DNA of 64,000 bases from an uncultured Sulfuricurvum sp. (GTDB lineage: Bacteria > Campylobacterota > Campylobacteria > Campylobacterales > Sulfurimonadaceae): positions 186,001 through 250,000 of the forward strand of contig CAIMUF010000074.1 of NCBI GenBank assembly GCA_903844635.1. Reading direction: 5' to 3'. The translations under genes were made by a program, and so were the position numbers. Numbering within the stretch: the first letter of the stretch is position 1; each line of letters opens with the position of its first letter. The notes under the pieces were generated by a model that saw nothing but the letters and a program-made list of their open reading frames with translations, did no database searches and was not told the DNA's origin. This document shows positions 8,130 to 17,652 of this stretch, in pieces.

Positions 8130-9164
8130 CTAATAGATTACAATATCCCTATCCGCTTTAGAAACAACTTCAGCAACAATGACGGCACTTATCCCCTCAT
8201 TCAGACAGCGTTCGACCATCTTTTGAGCATTTTGAGGTGTTGCGGAGATAAGCAACCCGCCTGATGTCTGTGCATCAAAAAGGATCATCTCCAAATCAGC
8301 ACCAATATTACGCTTGAAATTTACATGTGATTCTAAATATTCTTTGTTGGCATAGCTTCCGGCAGGGATAATGCCCATTGCTGCCATGTCCATTGCTTCG
8401 GGGAAAAATGGGACAGCAGAAGCATTCACTTGGATCGTTTTCGCACCGCCACTCATTTCACGCAAATGTCCCAGAAATCCAAATCCCGTCACATCGGTAC
8501 AGGCATGAGCATCAAATTCCCGTGCGATTAACGACGCTTTATAGTTGAGGGTGCGCATGGTGTCAGCGACTTTTATGACAGTGCCCTCATCCAACAAATC
8601 GGCTTTGATTGCCGTGGTTAAAATCCCAAGACCTAAAGGTTTGGTGATGAGAATCACATCCCCCTCCTGCACTGTATTATTGCGCAGTATTTTATTAGGA
8701 TGGACAAATCCGGTACATGAGAGACCGTAAATCATCTCAGGCGTTTCAATGGTATGACCGCCCACGATGACGGCTCCGCACTCTTGCACTTTGCTCATTC
8801 CGCCACGTAAGATTTCGGTGAGAATCTCGGTGTGGTGGTTTTTGCCGTCAAATCCTACGAGGTTAAGGGCAGTTTTCGCATCGCCTCCCATGGCAAAGAC
8901 ATCGCTTAGAGAATTGGCAGCCGCGATTTGCCCGTAGATAAACGGATCATCGACGACGGGGGTAATAAAATCAACTGTCTGCACCATCGCCAAATCGTCC
9001 GTGATTCGGTAGACTCCAGCGTCCTCGTTCCCCTCAAATCCGACAAGCAAGTCTTTGTGAAACGATTTCAGATGGCACGTGACATTTTCCAGTGACCCAG
9101 GGGAAAGTTTCGCGGCACAACCTGAAGCACGGACAAATTTGGTAAGTTTAGAAGCGTTGTTCAC
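8130..9164 (-). CDS. selD: Selenide, water dikinase (selenophosphate synthetase)
   Basis: A 344-residue enzyme that makes selenophosphate from selenide and ATP. The N-terminal active segment reads SGCAAKLSPG: the catalytic Cys and Lys (E. coli C17 and K20) are kept, while the second Cys of the usual GCGCK is Ala. Downstream are the PurM-type motifs (DDLAMVQTVDFITP, GGHTIETPE, DVTGFGFLGHL). A longer reading from ATG 9209 overlaps mnmH by 62 bases. GTG 9164 is preferred: AAGGA lies eight bases upstream and the product has normal SelD length. It still overlaps the mnmH stop by 17 bases, so mnmH and selD are coupled. With MnmH next to it and no selA or selB seen, selenophosphate probably serves tRNA selenouridine. 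Confidence 0.93.
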   Translation of the reverse strand: MNNASKLTKFVRASGCAAKLSPGSLENVTCHLKSFHKDLLVGFEGNEDAGVYRITDDLAMVQTVDFITPVVDDPFIYGQIAAANSLSDVFAMGGDAKTALNLVGFDGKNHHTEILTEILRGGMSKVQECGAVIVGGHTIETPEMIYGLSCTGFVHPNKILRNNTVQEGDVILITKPLGLGILTTAIKADLLDEGTVIKVADTMRTLNYKASLIAREFDAHACTDVTGFGFLGHLREMSGGAKTIQVNASAVPFFPEAMDMAAMGIIPAGSYANKEYLESHVNFKRNIGADLEMILFDAQTSGGLLISATPQNAQKMVERCLNEGISAVIVAEVVSKADRDIVIY

Positions 9165-10158
9165 GTTGTATTTCCTTGAGGGTTTCAATCGTTTTAGCGT
9201 GGTCGTCATTGCAGATGGTTAGGGTGGGTTTGATGGTGACTTTGTACACTTTATCGTAGTACTGGGTCAATAATATCTCAGAAACACGCGCTAAATCACC
9301 GTTAAGAAATGCAGTGATACTGGAGGCTTTGTCGTCACGGCTGATGTAGGGAGAAATCCGTTCCATCCGTCCCATGAAAAAGCTTTCATCCATATGATCA
9401 TACATTCGCATAATCCGTATTACGCGTTGTTCGATGGGGGCTGTGATTTCTATGCGCAATCCTGAGTCCATTTGATGATACAGGGAGTTTGGAAGCATGA
9501 TTTTACCAATTCGTTTGCTTTCCGCTTCGACAAAAGCACCTTGCGTGACGTCTAATCCTAAAACGGCGTGAACCAAACGATTTTGAAACTCTTTCTGGGT
9601 AGGTTGCGCACCATTGACATCTCCAAATACCGAGCCATAATGATTCGCCATTTTTTCCAAATCGATGACATTGGTTAACTCTTGGAGAAGATCACTTTTA
9701 CCGCATCCCGTATGTCCCATCAGTGTTAAAAAATTAATCGCTGGAAGATTTTCAAGATACCCGGTGATAAACGTTCGGTACGATTTGTAGCCACCGATCA
9801 CCCGTTCGATGGGATAGCCGATACTTGAAAAGATGGTTCCAAGTGAGGAAGAACGCATTCCTCCACGGGCACAATAAATCGCGATTTTTGACCCTGGATT
9901 GTAGGCTGGATAAAGCTCTTGAATATGACGTGCAGCATTGAGACAGACGAAAGATGCACCTTTGAGACGTGCTTCAAACGGGGAAACTTGTTTGTAGATG
10001 GTTCCTACTTGAGCATGCTCTTCATCGCTGAGAGCATAAAAATTGCGCGCACGTGGAATATGAGATTCGCCATATTCACACGGGCTTCGGGCATCGATAA
10101 TCAGATCATAATCATCAAGAGAGGCTAAAAATGTTTCGATTGGTATTGTTTGCATCAT
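9148..10158 (-). CDS. mnmH: tRNA 2-selenouridine synthase
   Basis: A 336-residue enzyme (MnmH/SelU/YbbB) that replaces sulfur by selenium in 2-thiouridine at the wobble position of tRNAs for Lys, Glu and Gln, using selenophosphate. An N-terminal rhodanese domain (about 10-125) carries the active-site loop CARGGMRSS near residue 94. A P-loop domain follows with GHTGCGKSDLL near residue 148. It is first in the run mnmH-selD-transglutaminase-TusA/MerT-MerP, with its substrate producer selD next. Two adjacent ATGs (10158, 10155) could start it; neither has a strong Shine-Dalgarno. Confidence 0.93.
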   Translation of the reverse strand: MMQTIPIETFLASLDDYDLIIDARSPCEYGESHIPRARNFYALSDEEHAQVGTIYKQVSPFEARLKGASFVCLNAARHIQELYPAYNPGSKIAIYCARGGMRSSSLGTIFSSIGYPIERVIGGYKSYRTFITGYLENLPAINFLTLMGHTGCGKSDLLQELTNVIDLEKMANHYGSVFGDVNGAQPTQKEFQNRLVHAVLGLDVTQGAFVEAESKRIGKIMLPNSLYHQMDSGLRIEITAPIEQRVIRIMRMYDHMDESFFMGRMERISPYISRDDKASSITAFLNGDLARVSEILLTQYYDKVYKVTIKPTLTICNDDHAKTIETLKEIQREQRF

Positions 10159-10218
10159 AGTGGAATTTTATCATGGGAAGCCTAATAGCGCTATTAGCGC
10201 TAAAAGAAGAAGGATTTT

Positions 10219-11823
10219 CTAAGTACGATAAACAGAGACTTGATCAGTAAGACTCTCTGTCATCTTGTGTAAATGTTCTGCTGCTGCGGCAATCTCCTCA
10301 ACACTTCGTGCATTGGAAGCTGAAAGTTCATGGATTTTAGAGATCTTGACGATAATTGCATCGGTAGTGTGTGCATTTGCAGTAGTATCAGCGGAAAGTT
10401 TTTCGATGGCTTGAACGGTATCATTAAGTGCGCTTACAGCGGTTGCTGTATGATCGTCTACGGCAGAAGAAGCGTCTACGAGCTGTTCGATACGGCTGGT
10501 ATTGTGGTTCATTTGCTCGGTGATGTCATTGATAGACTGAACGATAACGTTAACCGTTGCATTGGTTTCGATCAAACTTTTTTGAGTGCGTTCAGCGAGT
10601 TTTCGTACTTCATCGGCAACGACGGCAAATCCGCGACCGTGTTCACCGGCGCGAGCTGCTTCGATAGCGGCATTGAGAGCGAGAAGATTGGTTTGATCGG
10701 CAATGTCAGCGATGACGGTGAGAACTTGCTTCACTTGAGACGCTTCTTGAGAAAGAGAATTGAGCCGTTGGTTGATTTCACCTTCCATTTCTACGGTGAT
10801 CGAGAGCTGTTCGATCGTATTGTGAAGGGCTCGTTGAGCCTCTTGGAGATTTTCTCTCGCTCCAATGGCTTGATCACGAACATTTTGTGCTTCACGTGCA
10901 GAAGCTTGCATAGCCGTTTTCATTTGATCCGACTCATGCGTTGTTTCGCGGACGATGCGTGACTCTTCTTCAGCCGCTTTCCCGATGCTCAGAGTTGTTG
11001 CTGAGAGTTGGGCAGAAACGGAAAGATTTTCATTGGACGCCATATGAATGGCTCCAAATGACTCACGTAACATAGCGACAAGTTCGCTTAGTTTTTTCCC
11101 CATTTCAGAGAGTTCATCGTCTCCTTCGATCACCGTATTTTGGGTAAAGTCTCGGTCATGGGCGATTGCTTTGATGGTTGTTTCAAGGCGACTGATTGAA
11201 CGTGAAATATTGCTGATGATGAGGGAAAAGATTCCTATCATAATCGTAGCACTGATAAAAATAAGAACTTCCATAGTGGTTGCATTGGAATCGAGCGTAT
11301 CAAGATTCTTTTTTGTCATTGCCTTGACTAAAGAACGTTCTTCAGTAACAATTTTTTCATGAACCTCTGCTGATTCTTGGGCAATTTTATTGAGAGTCTG
11401 CCCTTCAGGACTTGTTGCAAAAGTATCGGTATAAATTTCTTTTTTATATTTTGTTATCATTTCGAGACGTGGCTTATTGAGGTCTTCCCATGATTTTAGA
11501 TCCGTACTCATTTTAGCAAGACGATCTTTATTTTCCTGAGAGCGAGTCATGGTTAAGAGTTTATTTATGGCGTCATCCAACATCTTAAGACGTTCATTGT
11601 ATTCATCTAAATTTTTTTGTTTAAAAAGGAGTTGATAACCGCTTAATTCCATCATTGCTCCATTGGTATGAGCACGAATGTCACCGACTAAAACCATCCG
11701 TTCAGCGGTTTTTTTAGCATCACTGTTGTTTGAATACGATAAATACCCCAACGTTGTAAAAATAACGATACTTAATAATATAAGGGCATTAAGTTTCCCT
11801 CGGATAGTAGCGATGTTGATCAA
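10219..11823 (-). CDS. Methyl-accepting chemotaxis protein
   Basis: A 534-residue transmembrane chemoreceptor. It has a first helix (about 12-29), a periplasmic four-helix-bundle type sensor of about 150 residues, a second helix (about 185-205), a HAMP domain (to about 260) and a long cytoplasmic coiled coil. The signalling tip is the conserved [21 protein letters not shown] segment followed by [18 protein letters not shown]. It ends in VSVYRT without a CheR/CheB tethering pentapeptide. The ligand cannot be deduced. A -10 box lies at 11856-11861 and AGGAG precedes the ATG. It is transcribed away from the binding-protein operon that follows. Confidence 0.93.
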   Translation of the reverse strand: MINIATIRGKLNALILLSIVIFTTLGYLSYSNNSDAKKTAERMVLVGDIRAHTNGAMMELSGYQLLFKQKNLDEYNERLKMLDDAINKLLTMTRSQENKDRLAKMSTDLKSWEDLNKPRLEMITKYKKEIYTDTFATSPEGQTLNKIAQESAEVHEKIVTEERSLVKAMTKKNLDTLDSNATTMEVLIFISATIMIGIFSLIISNISRSISRLETTIKAIAHDRDFTQNTVIEGDDELSEMGKKLSELVAMLRESFGAIHMASNENLSVSAQLSATTLSIGKAAEEESRIVRETTHESDQMKTAMQASAREAQNVRDQAIGARENLQEAQRALHNTIEQLSITVEMEGEINQRLNSLSQEASQVKQVLTVIADIADQTNLLALNAAIEAARAGEHGRGFAVVADEVRKLAERTQKSLIETNATVNVIVQSINDITEQMNHNTSRIEQLVDASSAVDDHTATAVSALNDTVQAIEKLSADTTANAHTTDAIIVKISKIHELSASNARSVEEIAAAAEHLHKMTESLTDQVSVYRT

Positions 11824-11855
11824 GTCAGACTCCTGATTAGTGTTAATATATAAAA

Positions 11856-11861
11856 ATTATA
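11856..11861 (-). promoter_or_regulatory. -10 box of the chemoreceptor gene
   Basis: TATAAT on the minus strand, 33 bases before the ATG of the chemoreceptor. Confidence 0.45.
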
Positions 11862-11970
11862 ACATAATTACTATGGGTTGCATGTTCACGCTTACAATTC
11901 TTTTAAGCTCATTTTCGATATCTTTTAATTAAGAGAAAGTTATCCTTGATTTTTATTTTATTGGAGAAAG

Positions 11971-12006
11971 ATGTCTACCCCTTTAAAACAGTTGCGTATT
12001 GATTGA
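11971..12006 (+). other. 11-codon leader ORF, possible response-regulator relic
   Basis: ATG at 11971 with GGAGAAAG just upstream encodes MSTPLKQLRID and stops at TGA 12004-12006. That stop overlaps the ATG (12006) of the first binding protein, giving translational coupling. The peptide resembles the first residues of response regulators: the regulator at 17653 begins MPDTLNTLSSLRILYVEDD. It could be the scar of a deleted regulator or a true leader peptide. Confidence 0.45.
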
Positions 12007-12866
12007 TGCATGATAATTTTATGCGGATTATAGTTTTTTTATTTCTATCATCGGTAATGATGTATGGAAATACGCTTCGTGTTGGTATTTTTCAGCCGAT
12101 TATTAACAGTACGGTGCCAAAAAAAGACTACATACTGGGAACAACAGTTTTTATGAAAGCCATTACTGAGGATGCGGGTATCGAAGTAAGCATTGCATAT
12201 TACGATGATCCTCGAAAACTGGGAGAAGATTTTAACAATAAGAAACTCGATTATATCGCTTCTGATGCCCTGACTATCGTTCAAAATATTCCCATTGCCA
12301 ATCTCGAAAATGGAATTATGAGTTTTAAGGACTCCAAAGTCGATTCTCAGACTCTTTTGATCATTGGTCTTAGTAATGATTCACGTCCGATGAATGAAAA
12401 ATTTCGAGGATCGGTGGTGAGTGATGGAGATGTGTGCAGTGAGCTGTATCTCAAAACTCTTTTGCTCCAGCAGTCCCTGTCCTTGGAGCCAAATCTTATT
12501 CGAACGAAAAACGCACAGCAAAGTTTGTTGAAACTCTTTTTTGAAAAAGCGGACATTGCGCTGGTGGATCGTGCAGCGTACAATCTCGCTATTGAACTTA
12601 ATCCGCAAATGAAAACCAAACTGACGGTTCTAAAAATAGTTCCGCTCACCATAGGACCCATAGGCTACATGCGCAAGGGGATTGATTCAGATTTGCGAGC
12701 AAAAGTGATATCATTGGGTAAGCAGCTTAATACGACGAATCGCGGTAAACAACTTTTACAGCTTTTTAGAGCCTCTACTATGGATGATTCATACACGAAA
12801 GATTTGCAAAATATTTACACCTTGTACGCCCACTACCAAACACTAAGCCAAGGGAAAAAAAGATGA
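12006..12866 (+). CDS. PhnD-like periplasmic binding protein (copy 1)
   Basis: A 286-residue exported protein. Its start region has ATGs at 12006 (coupled to the leader ORF) and 12021; a signal peptide runs to about MMYGN. The mature part is a PhnD/phosphonate-type or transferrin-like binding fold (LRVGIFQPI, YDDPRKLGEDF, DYIASDALTIVQ, KADIALVDRAAYNLA). It is clearly paralogous to the next gene (shared YDDP, SDALTIV, KADxALVDR, NRGKQLLQLFR). No ABC ATPase or permease lies nearby. With a histidine kinase at the end of the operon, these proteins may present ligand to the sensor rather than feed a transporter. Confidence 0.8.
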   Translation: MHDNFMRIIVFLFLSSVMMYGNTLRVGIFQPIINSTVPKKDYILGTTVFMKAITEDAGIEVSIAYYDDPRKLGEDFNNKKLDYIASDALTIVQNIPIANLENGIMSFKDSKVDSQTLLIIGLSNDSRPMNEKFRGSVVSDGDVCSELYLKTLLLQQSLSLEPNLIRTKNAQQSLLKLFFEKADIALVDRAAYNLAIELNPQMKTKLTVLKIVPLTIGPIGYMRKGIDSDLRAKVISLGKQLNTTNRGKQLLQLFRASTMDDSYTKDLQNIYTLYAHYQTLSQGKKR

Positions 12867-13732
12867 AAAAAGCTTTTATAGGTGGATTATTGATCCTTCT
12901 AGCCCTCTCTTCTCATGCTGAAAAAATAACGGTTGGTCTGTATGATCCTGTTTTGAGTGCACGTATGTCCAAAAAAGATTATGTATTGGGCATGAATGTA
13001 TTTGTAAAAGAATTGATACGCAGTGAAAAGATAGAGGGCGAGACAATTTCGTACGATGATCCTATTAAGCTTGCGGACGATTTTGAAAGCGGTAAAATCA
13101 ATATGATTGCCTGTGATGCATTGACGATCGTTGATAATATCCCGTTTTCTTACCTGCAAAGCGGAATTATGGGGTATAAAAATAACAAAACCGATAATCA
13201 AACACTTTTACTTATTTCAAATACGGAAGATAGTCGTCCTTTTTCTGAAAAATTACGCGGAAGCATTGCAACGAATGGGGACACTACGGCTGAACTTTAT
13301 GTCAAAACGTTGATGCTCCAAAATGGCCTAAGTGAAAGTGCCAATTGGATTGTCACCAAAAACCCTCAGCAAAGTATCTTAAAACTGTTTTTTAAAAAAG
13401 CAGATTTAGCACTTGTGGACAGAGGTTCTTTTATGATTGCGGCTGAGCTCAATCCGCAGCTAAAAACCAAACTAACGATTGTAAAAAGCATCCCGCTCAC
13501 TGTCGGAGCAGTCAGCTTTATGAGAAAGGGGATGTCCCCTGTATTGCATCAACAAGTGCTTGCGCTGGGAAAAGAGATGAACAGTACACCTAGAGGAAAA
13601 CAGCTTTTACAGCTCTTTCGAGGCACCTATATGGATGAATCATCTCCCAAAGAACTTGAAAACGTATATGCACTCAAAAAACAGTATGAAACTCTGCATA
13701 AAAATACTCTAAAACCAACCCAAGGAAAATAA
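12863..13732 (+). CDS. PhnD-like periplasmic binding protein (copy 2)
   Basis: A 289-residue paralogue of the preceding gene, overlapping it by four bases (ATGA). Signal peptide 1-19 (ending SSHAEK), then the same binding fold: VGLYDPVLSARMSKKDY, YDDPIKLADDFESG, ACDALTIVD, KKADLALVDRGSFM, PRGKQLLQLFRG. The strong match over the whole length shows tandem duplication followed by divergence, which could give two ligand specificities. The C-terminal tail is rich in Lys and Thr. The next gene begins two bases after its stop. Confidence 0.82.
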   Translation: MKKAFIGGLLILLALSSHAEKITVGLYDPVLSARMSKKDYVLGMNVFVKELIRSEKIEGETISYDDPIKLADDFESGKINMIACDALTIVDNIPFSYLQSGIMGYKNNKTDNQTLLLISNTEDSRPFSEKLRGSIATNGDTTAELYVKTLMLQNGLSESANWIVTKNPQQSILKLFFKKADLALVDRGSFMIAAELNPQLKTKLTIVKSIPLTVGAVSFMRKGMSPVLHQQVLALGKEMNSTPRGKQLLQLFRGTYMDESSPKELENVYALKKQYETLHKNTLKPTQGK

Positions 13733-13734
13733 AA

Positions 13735-15129
13735 ATGACAAAAACTTTTTTCTCTCTCGCATTGATAACAACGGGTTTATTTGCTCAAAGCCTCAGCCTT
13801 GATGAGGCTATCCGTATCGCATTGGAAAACAATCGCAATCTCAAAATCTCTCAAACCGCTTTGCAAATCGCCGATGCGCAGTATCATCAGGCATTGAGTG
13901 CTCGTTATCCGCAGCTTACAGCAACGGCCAGTGCAATGCGTATGGATGAAGATCCGTCGTTTCAAATGAAGGGAACATTTTCGTTAGATTCTACTTCACC
14001 TTTAGGTGGAATATTGTATTCAATGACTCATGATTTAAATAGTCTAAATATCCCTCTAAATATGGACGTAAAACAAATGGATCGTGATTTAGGCGTTCTT
14101 CGTTTGGACATGATGTGCCCTCTCTATACCGGCGGTAAAATCGATGCGATTATCAAGCAGGCAACACTTAACAAATCGATCCAGTCCGAAGAGGCACGCC
14201 GAAGTGAGGCGGAGGTGATTTATGATGTCAAGCGTTACTATTACGGTGCGATGCTCGCTCAACAGCTTGGCAAGGAGACCCAAGATACCTTAGAGCGCAT
14301 GACGATGGTTAAAGACCTCACCGAAACGTTCTACCAAGGCGGTTCGCTCAAAGTCAAAAAAACCGATTATCTCCGCACCCTCACGACGGTGAACATGATC
14401 GCTTCCATGAGTGAAGAGATGCATTCCAACACCGAGCTTGCCAAATCCGCTCTCGTAAATGCCATCGGACTACCGTGGAACAGTACCGTTGAGCTTTCTC
14501 AAAACGAGTTCGCTACGCCAAAGCTCGAAGGCGATCTACAAACACTCGTCAATGATGCCTACCGTTTTAACCCGACTCGCAATCAGCTCAAGCTCGCCAT
14601 CGACGTCCAAAGTGCCAAAGTTGACGAAGCGTCCAGCGGGTATCTCCCTAGCATCGCATTGACAGCGAATGCTCAAAAACTCCTCAACAGCTATGATGCA
14701 GGGGTAGTAAATGATACGAACAAAAACTCTTGGACGATCGGAGTCGGATTGCAATGGAATGTGTTTGAGGGATTTAGAACCGATTACGCAGTACAAGAAG
14801 CCAAGCTGAACAAACGAAATTTCGAACATAAAGAAGTGCTTTTACAAGAAGGATTAGCGCTTCAAGTCAAATACGCGTTTATCAAACTCGGACAAAGTGA
14901 ACGTCAAAATACGGCACTGAGCCTAGCAAAAGCCAGCGCATCCGAAAACGCCGATCTCAACACCCGTGCCTATCAAGAGGACATGGTAGAGACCAAAGAC
15001 GTCATCGAAGCGCAGATCATGGAAACGTTCGCAAAAATGGCATATTGGAAAAACCTTCATGATTTTTCCACCTCCAAAGCGCAGCTTGATTACATCATTG
15101 CTTCGCAGAGTTCCAAGGTCAAGGAGTGA
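13735..15129 (+). CDS. TolC-family outer membrane efflux protein
   Basis: A 464-residue outer membrane channel protein. It has a signal peptide (1-17, ...GLFAQ), followed by the family opening LSLDEAIRIALENNRNLKIS and two OEP repeats with long amphipathic helices. The mid-section has PLYTGGKIDAII, a typical TolC-family feature before the coiled-coil hairpin, and the second half has VGLQWNVFEGFRT. It would form trimeric channels for type I secretion or efflux. Its usual partners (an inner-membrane pump and an adaptor) are missing here. Instead it is embedded between binding proteins and a sensor kinase, which is unusual. The stop is overlapped by the GTG of the next gene. Confidence 0.88.
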   Translation: MTKTFFSLALITTGLFAQSLSLDEAIRIALENNRNLKISQTALQIADAQYHQALSARYPQLTATASAMRMDEDPSFQMKGTFSLDSTSPLGGILYSMTHDLNSLNIPLNMDVKQMDRDLGVLRLDMMCPLYTGGKIDAIIKQATLNKSIQSEEARRSEAEVIYDVKRYYYGAMLAQQLGKETQDTLERMTMVKDLTETFYQGGSLKVKKTDYLRTLTTVNMIASMSEEMHSNTELAKSALVNAIGLPWNSTVELSQNEFATPKLEGDLQTLVNDAYRFNPTRNQLKLAIDVQSAKVDEASSGYLPSIALTANAQKLLNSYDAGVVNDTNKNSWTIGVGLQWNVFEGFRTDYAVQEAKLNKRNFEHKEVLLQEGLALQVKYAFIKLGQSERQNTALSLAKASASENADLNTRAYQEDMVETKDVIEAQIMETFAKMAYWKNLHDFSTSKAQLDYIIASQSSKVKE

Positions 15130-16025
15130 ATTTTAGACAAATCATATTTACCTTTTTATTCTTTTTGGGTGTAGTAATTCCTGCCTTTGCGTTAGAGGAA
15201 CCTCTCTATATACATGCAGGGTATGTTTTAGAGGGGGCAAAAGTGCTTCCAGCCCGTGATCTTCAGCTTGGGTATGATTTTTTGGCCAAACGGTACAATA
15301 AAAATTACAACATTATCATAGACGTCACCTATTACTCTAGTCAAGAAGAAGCTATTTCATTATTTAATCAAGGAAAACTGGGTTACATCGGAATGCCTAT
15401 GGCAACGTATGCATCGATGGACACAAAGCTTAAGATGCACATGGGTGAAGTTTTTCTCAGTGCTAAAACCGATGATATACTGGAGCCTTATGTTGCTCTT
15501 GTCAGACAGACGGACGTATCTACGTTAAAATCTTTTCGAGGTAAAAAAGCAGCCTTCGAAGAAAGGGATGTAAATTCGATCGCCTATATTGATATGCTCT
15601 CGTTGCAGCGCTTTAATGCCCGTTATTTTGATTCCTTTCAAATCCAATATACGCCTAGTTCCCAGCGGGCGATTTTAATGGTGTTTTTTCAAAAAGCAGA
15701 TATCGCATTTGTCCCTTTACGCAGTTGGGAGATCGCGAAGCTTATGAATCCGGCTTTGGAAAAAAACCTCAAAATAATTGATAAAAGTCCCAGCGCTTTT
15801 GGTTATGGAGTTGAACTGTATAACAAAGATTTGTCTCCCAGACTGCATACTGCTGTCACAAAAATGCACAATGATTTGACAAGCTCCGAAGATGGAAAAC
15901 AACTGCTGAGTATTATGAAAGTAAAAAAACGCGTTCAAATCGACCCTAGCCAAATTCATTCGTATATTGGTTATTATCTACAGTATGAAACTCTTTTGAA
16001 ACAGTACAAAGGAACTCTAAAATGA
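15126..16025 (+). CDS. PhnD-like periplasmic binding protein (copy 3, divergent)
   Basis: A 299-residue protein starting with GTG inside the TolC-family stop (GTGA), with AAGGA just before it. Signal peptide to about residue 22 (VIPAFALEE). The fold follows the same plan as the two upstream proteins (FQKADIAFVPLRSWEIAKLMNP corresponds to KADxALVDR), but identity is low, so this is an older or faster-changing copy. The C-terminal YIGYYLQYETLLKQ resembles the YALKKQYETL tail of copy 2. It overlaps the kinase gene by four bases, supporting a direct functional link with the sensor. Confidence 0.78.
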   Translation: MNFRQIIFTFLFFLGVVIPAFALEEPLYIHAGYVLEGAKVLPARDLQLGYDFLAKRYNKNYNIIIDVTYYSSQEEAISLFNQGKLGYIGMPMATYASMDTKLKMHMGEVFLSAKTDDILEPYVALVRQTDVSTLKSFRGKKAAFEERDVNSIAYIDMLSLQRFNARYFDSFQIQYTPSSQRAILMVFFQKADIAFVPLRSWEIAKLMNPALEKNLKIIDKSPSAFGYGVELYNKDLSPRLHTAVTKMHNDLTSSEDGKQLLSIMKVKKRVQIDPSQIHSYIGYYLQYETLLKQYKGTLK

Positions 16026-17590
16026 TCTCTTTTTTGCGTAAAAAACTGCTCTATCAGGTCTACACTTTGATTATCACCATTATGGCAATGATGCTGCTGG
16101 TGATTGGTTATTTGGTACTGCAAGAGCAAGAGCGGACGATTTTGGATGTTATGCGTACTCAAGCCCAGACATTGGCCAAATCAATCGAACTTGTCAGTGC
16201 CGATGCGATGGTTACCGATGATCAGAGTTTTTTGGTGGAGCATAATCTGAACGTCCTTGCGCACAGTCCCGCTATTCGTTTTATTATCATTTCTAAAAAC
16301 AAGGGTGAGGCGCTGATGACACGTAAGGATGAGTGGCAGCTCATGGGAAGTATTCCCCAAAACGTGAAACATCTTGAAGGAAGCAGTGAACAACAAACTA
16401 TTATAGTCAATCCGTATGCACAAGGATCAGAGAAAATTTATTATTATACGTATCCTCTTAATTTTGATGGAATATCATGGGGATGGATTCATTTGGGCTT
16501 TTCGCTTGAAAGTCTCAACCATGCCTACGATGCAATTTACAGTGAGATTTTACTGATTTTTTTCATTGTATTTATCGTCCTTACTATCAGTATTTTTTTC
16601 CTATCCCGATATATCGTTGGACCGATTATTGCCTTGAGTCATGCGACCAAAAAAATGGCACAGGGAGATATGGAAATTACGTTTTACTCTTCTCGCAGGG
16701 ATGAAATCGGTGAGCTTACAAACAATTTTAATGCCATGGCGCAGAGTCTTTTAAAAAGCCAAAATGAACTTAAAAACAGCAATGCCCTTTTGGAACAAAA
16801 AGTTGAAGAACGAACCCGAGCACTTGAAGAGATTAACAAAACGTTGGATGATCGTGTACAGCATGAAATTTTGATACGACGAGAACAAGAACAGATACTC
16901 ATCCAGCAATCGCGTTTCGCAGCGATGGGAGAAATGATCGGTAATATCGCGCATCAATGGCGCCAACCTCTTAACGCGCTGTCGCTGCTTTTACAAAACG
17001 TTATTTTTGCGTATGAAACGGGCAATATGGATAAGAAGCTGATGGATCGCGTCAGCACAAAAGGAAATCTTCTTATTAGTAATATGTCTACAACCATCGA
17101 TGATTTTAGAAACTTTTTCAAACCGAATCGGACTAAAGAGCCTTTCAATATTGGCGAGCAACTTAGTAAAACGCTTCAAATGCTCCAAGCCTCTTTAACG
17201 GAACATCAAGTCAGTGTTGAATGCGACATAGAAGAAGGATTGAATGTTGAAGGGTTTGGAAATGAATTTTCTCAGGTTCTGCTGAATATTATCAATAACG
17301 CCAAAGATGCGTTGGAGGAACGTCATATTACCAATAAAATGATCGGAGTCAAGGGCTATTGCAGCGGTAATGATATTATTATTGAGATTAGTGATAACGC
17401 CGGCGGAATTCCAGATGACATCATGGATAAAGTTTTTGATCCTTATTTTACGACAAAAGAAGAGGGAAAAGGGACAGGAATAGGTCTTTATATGTCCAAA
17501 GTAATTATCGAAAACAACATGCAGGGTAAACTTTCAGTACGAAACAGCGATACGGGGGCTTTGTTCACAATCACATTGGCAAAAGGATAA
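16022..17590 (+). CDS. Transmembrane sensor histidine kinase
   Basis: A 522-residue kinase. A first helix (about 12-33), a periplasmic region of about 140 residues, a second helix (about 176-197), a HAMP domain (about 198-250) and a coiled coil (about 245-290) precede the kinase core. The H-box is GNIAHQWRQPLNAL (His near 308), the N-box NIINNAKDAL (near 422), with DNAGGIPDDI, FDPYFTTK and GTGIGLYMSK. The AHQWRQPL type is common in Campylobacterota and related to DctB-like kinases. It is last in the run of overlapping genes from 12006. The likely partner regulator follows 62 bases later. Confidence 0.92.
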   Translation: MISFLRKKLLYQVYTLIITIMAMMLLVIGYLVLQEQERTILDVMRTQAQTLAKSIELVSADAMVTDDQSFLVEHNLNVLAHSPAIRFIIISKNKGEALMTRKDEWQLMGSIPQNVKHLEGSSEQQTIIVNPYAQGSEKIYYYTYPLNFDGISWGWIHLGFSLESLNHAYDAIYSEILLIFFIVFIVLTISIFFLSRYIVGPIIALSHATKKMAQGDMEITFYSSRRDEIGELTNNFNAMAQSLLKSQNELKNSNALLEQKVEERTRALEEINKTLDDRVQHEILIRREQEQILIQQSRFAAMGEMIGNIAHQWRQPLNALSLLLQNVIFAYETGNMDKKLMDRVSTKGNLLISNMSTTIDDFRNFFKPNRTKEPFNIGEQLSKTLQMLQASLTEHQVSVECDIEEGLNVEGFGNEFSQVLLNIINNAKDALEERHITNKMIGVKGYCSGNDIIIEISDNAGGIPDDIMDKVFDPYFTTKEEGKGTGIGLYMSKVIIENNMQGKLSVRNSDTGALFTITLAKG

Positions 17591-17619
17591 ATGCTCTTGG
17601 ATTTTAAGATTAAGCGTAC

Positions 17620-17625
17620 TATACT
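17620..17625 (+). promoter_or_regulatory. -10 box before the response regulator
   Basis: TATACT in the 62-base gap after the kinase gene, 28 bases before the regulator ATG, suggests the regulator can also be transcribed separately. Confidence 0.35.
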
Positions 17626-17652
17626 CAATATATATGATTCAAGGAATGGTTT

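Noticed and set aside
10330-10962. 210-codon plus-strand open frame opposite the chemoreceptor
   Set aside because: It is antisense to the highly conserved signalling domain and has no ribosome site or domain.
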